A program made the position numbers and the translations under genes. This document shows positions 61,595 through 64,000 of a stretch of DNA of 64,000 bases, one piece after another. The stretch lies in assembly GCF_037023745.1 (NCBI RefSeq), contig NZ_CP146101.1:3402001-3466000 (forward strand), read 5' to 3'. Each line of letters opens with the position of its first letter. The first letter of the stretch is position 1. The notes under the pieces were generated by a model. It was not told the DNA's origin. It ran no database searches and worked only from the letters and a program-made list of their open reading frames with translations. Origin of the DNA: Streptomyces sp. SCSIO 30461 (GTDB taxonomy: Bacteria; Actinomycetota; Actinomycetes; Streptomycetales; Streptomycetaceae).

Positions 61595-62560
61595 ATGAGC
61601 AACCTAGATCGTCAGGCCGCCATGTCACCCTGCGGCGGCCGCGGCTTCGTCGTCGCCGAGCCGGTGCGAGAGCTCCTGGCCCCCCGCCGTGTCCCGCTCG
61701 GCGAATCCACCGAGGTCCGCCGACTGCTCCCCAACCTGGGCCGCCGGATGATCGGCGCTTGGTGCTTCGTGGACCACTACGGCCCCGACGACATCGCCGA
61801 CGAACCCGGCATGCAGGTCCCGCCCCACCCGCACATGGGACTCCAGACGGTGAGCTGGCTTCACGAGGGAGAGGTGCTGCACCGCGACAGCGTCGGCAGC
61901 CTCCAGACCATCCGCCCCCGCGAGCTCGGGCTGATGACCTCCGGCAGCGCGATCAGCCACTCCGAGGAGAGCCCCCGGCCGCACGCCCGATTCCTGCACG
62001 GAGCCCAACTGTGGGTGGCGCTACCCGACTCCCATCGCCGTGTAGAGCCCCACTTCGAGCACCACCCCGAACTGCCCCACGTCACCGCCTCCGGTCTCAC
62101 CGCGACACTCATCCTCGGCGAACTCGACGGCATCACATCTCCCGGTACGACGTACTCCCCGATCGTCGGCGCGGACCTGTCCCTCGCCCGTGGCACCGAG
62201 ACCAGCGTCCCCCTTGAGCCCGACTTCGAGTACGCCGTCCTCTCCATGTCCGGCGAAGCACACGTCGACGGAGTGCCTGTGCTGCCCGGCTCGATGCTGT
62301 ACCTGGGCTGCGGACGCCGCGAACTTCCGCTGCGCGCCGAGTCGGACGCGGCTCTGATGCTCCTGGGCGGCGAGCCGTTCGAGGAGGAGATCGTGATGTG
62401 GTGGAACTTCATCGGGAGGTCCCATGAGGATATCGCACAGGCCAGGGAGGACTGGATGAGTAGCACCCGATTCGGTCACGTGGAGAGCTACGGTGGGGAT
62501 CGGTTGTCCGCTCCAGAACTCCCGCCGGTGGCGCTGAAACCGCGAGGGAGGGTGCGTTGA
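61595..62560 (+). CDS. Pirin-family protein
   Basis: 321 aa, a bicupin. The N-terminal cupin has the metal-site motif PPHPHMGLQTVSWLHEGEVL and SGSAISHSEESP; the C-terminal cupin is SLARGTETSVPLEPDFEYAV onward. Known bacterial pirins are iron-binding, some with quercetin dioxygenase or redox-sensing roles. Divergent from the TPR gene. Confidence 0.92.
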   Translation: MSNLDRQAAMSPCGGRGFVVAEPVRELLAPRRVPLGESTEVRRLLPNLGRRMIGAWCFVDHYGPDDIADEPGMQVPPHPHMGLQTVSWLHEGEVLHRDSVGSLQTIRPRELGLMTSGSAISHSEESPRPHARFLHGAQLWVALPDSHRRVEPHFEHHPELPHVTASGLTATLILGELDGITSPGTTYSPIVGADLSLARGTETSVPLEPDFEYAVLSMSGEAHVDGVPVLPGSMLYLGCGRRELPLRAESDAALMLLGGEPFEEEIVMWWNFIGRSHEDIAQAREDWMSSTRFGHVESYGGDRLSAPELPPVALKPRGRVR

Positions 62561-62608
62561 TGACGTGGTGGCGGCGCCCTTCAGCGGACGACGCGCGTTG
62601 AGGGTGAG

Positions 62609-62836
62609 TCACGCGGCTCGCCGCGCTTGTGGGGAGGTGGGGCCCGTGGTGGTCTTCTTCGGCTGCGTTACGTGGGCCGCGAGAATGAGCAGTACCCGCT
62701 CCGTCTGCTTCACGCTGTGCCGCAGCTCACGCAGCGAGGAGTGTTCATCGGCTTCGGCCTGCCGCTGTTCGGCACCCAGGTGTTCATCGGCGTCGCTGAT
62801 CCGGCGGGACGCATCGTCGTCAAGACTGCGGGCCAC
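62609..62836 (-). CDS. Small hypothetical protein
   Basis: 75 aa, unrecognised, highly charged and helical (DEHLGAEQRQAEADEHSSLR). The GTG at 62836 has GAGAGG 9 nt upstream. It lies 27 nt after the broken gene at 62864 on the same strand and may be a survivor of the same lost unit. Confidence 0.4.
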   Translation of the reverse strand: MARSLDDDASRRISDADEHLGAEQRQAEADEHSSLRELRHSVKQTERVLLILAAHVTQPKKTTTGPTSPQARRAA

Positions 62837-62863
62837 GGCTTCGGTCCTCTCGTCTACGCGGGC

Positions 62864-63398
62864 TCAGCGGGCGAACGCTTCGGTCAGGCTGATGCGGTAG
62901 CCGTCCTCTTCCATCAGCACGACGGTGACGCCGAACGGGTCGGGGTGGTCCAGCTCGATGGGAGTGAAGGAGAAGTTCACCGCGGCCTGGATCGGCGGGA
63001 CCAGTTCGCCACCGGGCTGCGGGGCGGGGGCCGCCCTCCAGCCGGGGGCGAACGACGCCCGGTCCTCGGGGCTGCGGGACAGAAGCTGCTCGGTGTGGGG
63101 GAACCGGTGCGGGACGTGCCCATCCGGGGTGGCGAGCACCATGTTAAGGCACGGGGCCGGGCCGACGATCGGCAGCTCCCAAGCGAGGACGACCTCATCC
63201 GCACCGGGGCGCCGCGGCGATGTTCGCGGGTTCGGCGATCCCGGCGAGCGCGTCCTTGCCGACGTTGAGCGGGCGGACCCAGATCAGCCCGACCAGCTCG
63301 CCGCGCACAGGCGGCACCATGAGCGGGCGCGGCACGACTTCCTCGCCCAGCGAGGCGGTGTGCGTCTCCTTCGCGACGCCGACCAGTCCGTTCCACAC
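62864..63398 (-). pseudogene. Frameshifted hypothetical gene
   Basis: Two minus-strand frames look coding and join near 63206-63215. The upstream frame has GLIWVRPLNVGKDALAGIAE; the downstream frame has AWELPIVGPAPCLNMVLATP and QAAVNFSFTPIELDHPDPFG. One base out of frame at the junction brings a TGA. I do not recognise the family. The start (GTG at 63398) is uncertain. Confidence 0.4.
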
Positions 63399-63578
63399 CC
63401 GCGCTTCCAGGGAAGCCCCCTCCCTCGCGCAGAGCCGATCACCGCACCCTGCCGCGGGCACTGATGCCGTGTCAGCGGGATGATCAGCTAGCTCCTGACC
63501 AGATGCGACGAGGGAGGAGCGGGTCTCAGGCAGGCGAGGGTTCCCCGAGTCCGTCACCGAGGGAGTTGGCGGACCCGT

Positions 63579-64000
63579 TCAGGGCTGCGTTGCCTTGATC
63601 AATGTCAGTACCTCCGCCGTGGACCGCACATCGCCGAAGCTGCGGTAGATGGTGGCGAGGGTGGCGTTGTGGTCCTGGTCGCGGCCGGTTGCGTTGGCGT
63701 CGGCGACCATGACGATCCGGTAGCCGCGGGTGAAGGCGTCGCGGGCCGAGGACTCGCAGCACACCTGGGTGACCGTGCCGGTGATCAGAACGCTGTCGAT
63801 GTTGTTCTCCTCGAGGAGTTCGGGGAGCGAGCAGCGGCCCGGGAAGAAGGCGCTCGGCGCGGACTTCTCCACGAACACGTCGCCGTCGCCGGGCGCGAGT
63901 TTGGCCGCCCTGGCGGTGCCGATGACATGCGCCCCGAGGGGCTTGGCGATCTGCACAGCGAGGTGGCCCACTCCGCCAGCGGCGGCGTGGACGAGCACCC
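63579..64000 (-). pseudogene. Chimeric fragment: MDR oxidoreductase N-terminal piece fused to an isochorismatase-type hydrolase
   Basis: The frame is open at the right edge. The first ~33 visible residues (VLVHAAAGGVGHLAVQIAK) are the NADPH-binding core of a quinone oxidoreductase. At about 63896 it switches to a cysteine hydrolase: FVEKSAPSAFFPG (catalytic Lys) and VLITGTVTQVCCESSARDAF (catalytic Cys). The hydrolase lacks its N-terminal Asp strand and the reductase lacks its second half, so neither should work. Probably a deletion fusion. Confidence 0.6.

Overview
The window is high-GC actinobacterial DNA with the habits of a Streptomyces chromosome: very high third-position GC, many GTG starts, ATGA/GTGA stop-start overlaps, apparent leaderless promoters (TAnnnT about 7 nt before the start codon), and typical Streptomyces genes (ergothioneine egtABCD, the c-di-GMP enzyme RmdA, a DUF574 methyltransferase, a class F sortase, tyrosinase melC). 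From memory of S. coelicolor, the order rmdA - sdhCAB - ornithine-lipid genes - egt matches part of its SCO0910-SCO0930 interval. The 16-41 kb stretch between sdhB and the ornithine-lipid genes would then be accessory DNA in this strain. That synteny is recalled, not checked.

Layout. 0-7 kb: 3' end of lysX, a class F sortase, two related secreted/membrane-anchored proteins that converge on a strong bidirectional terminator, and two envelope proteins. 7-11 kb: a repeat lipoprotein, a SAM methyltransferase and the PAS-GGDEF-EAL protein RmdA. 11-16 kb: a LysR regulator divergent from sdhCAB, with an operator-like dyad in the gap. 15.8-17 kb: relics of an alcohol dehydrogenase and a P450 around a GPP34 gene. 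17-34.7 kb: a catabolic island with a TetR regulator, 3-hydroxyacyl-CoA dehydrogenase, two tandem acyl-CoA dehydrogenases, an ADP-forming acyl-CoA synthetase, a 3Fe-4S ferredoxin, a NuoF-like flavoprotein, a Rieske oxygenase, a PotDBCA-type transporter, an amine oxidase and an aldehyde dehydrogenase. It probably imports an amine (polyamine or quaternary amine), oxidises it and passes the carbon to CoA-dependent oxidation; the substrate is not readable from sequence. A 177-bp MITE-like element lies inside it.

34.8-40.1 kb: a scar region with an internally deleted IS66 transposase, an IS110-type transposase inside a 25-bp inverted-repeat unit flanked by a 5-bp direct repeat, an MFS transporter, and a melanin operon in which melC1 is a relic and melC2 carries a frameshift. 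40-47.5 kb: a HAD phosphatase, dodecin, ornithine-lipid acyltransferases and egtABCD. 47.6-57.9 kb: a bacterial PARG, an ArsR-MFS pair, a LacI regulator, thioredoxin, a seven-repeat surface beta-propeller, a disulfide-oxidoreductase-like flavoprotein and a membrane protein. 57.9-62.6 kb: etfBA, a TetR regulator, a DUF35 protein, a TPR protein and a pirin. The end of the window is degraded: a frameshifted gene and a chimeric fragment.

The most informative new observation is regulatory. A composite control module (palindrome, TTTACT -35, palindrome, TAnnnT -10) occurs twice in inverted orientation around the TetR gene at 59.9 kb. One copy faces etfBA and the other faces the DUF35 gene, which defines a probable local regulon. 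A different pair of palindromes brackets a TTGACA promoter upstream of the Rieske oxygenase. No tRNA, rRNA or CRISPR array was seen.
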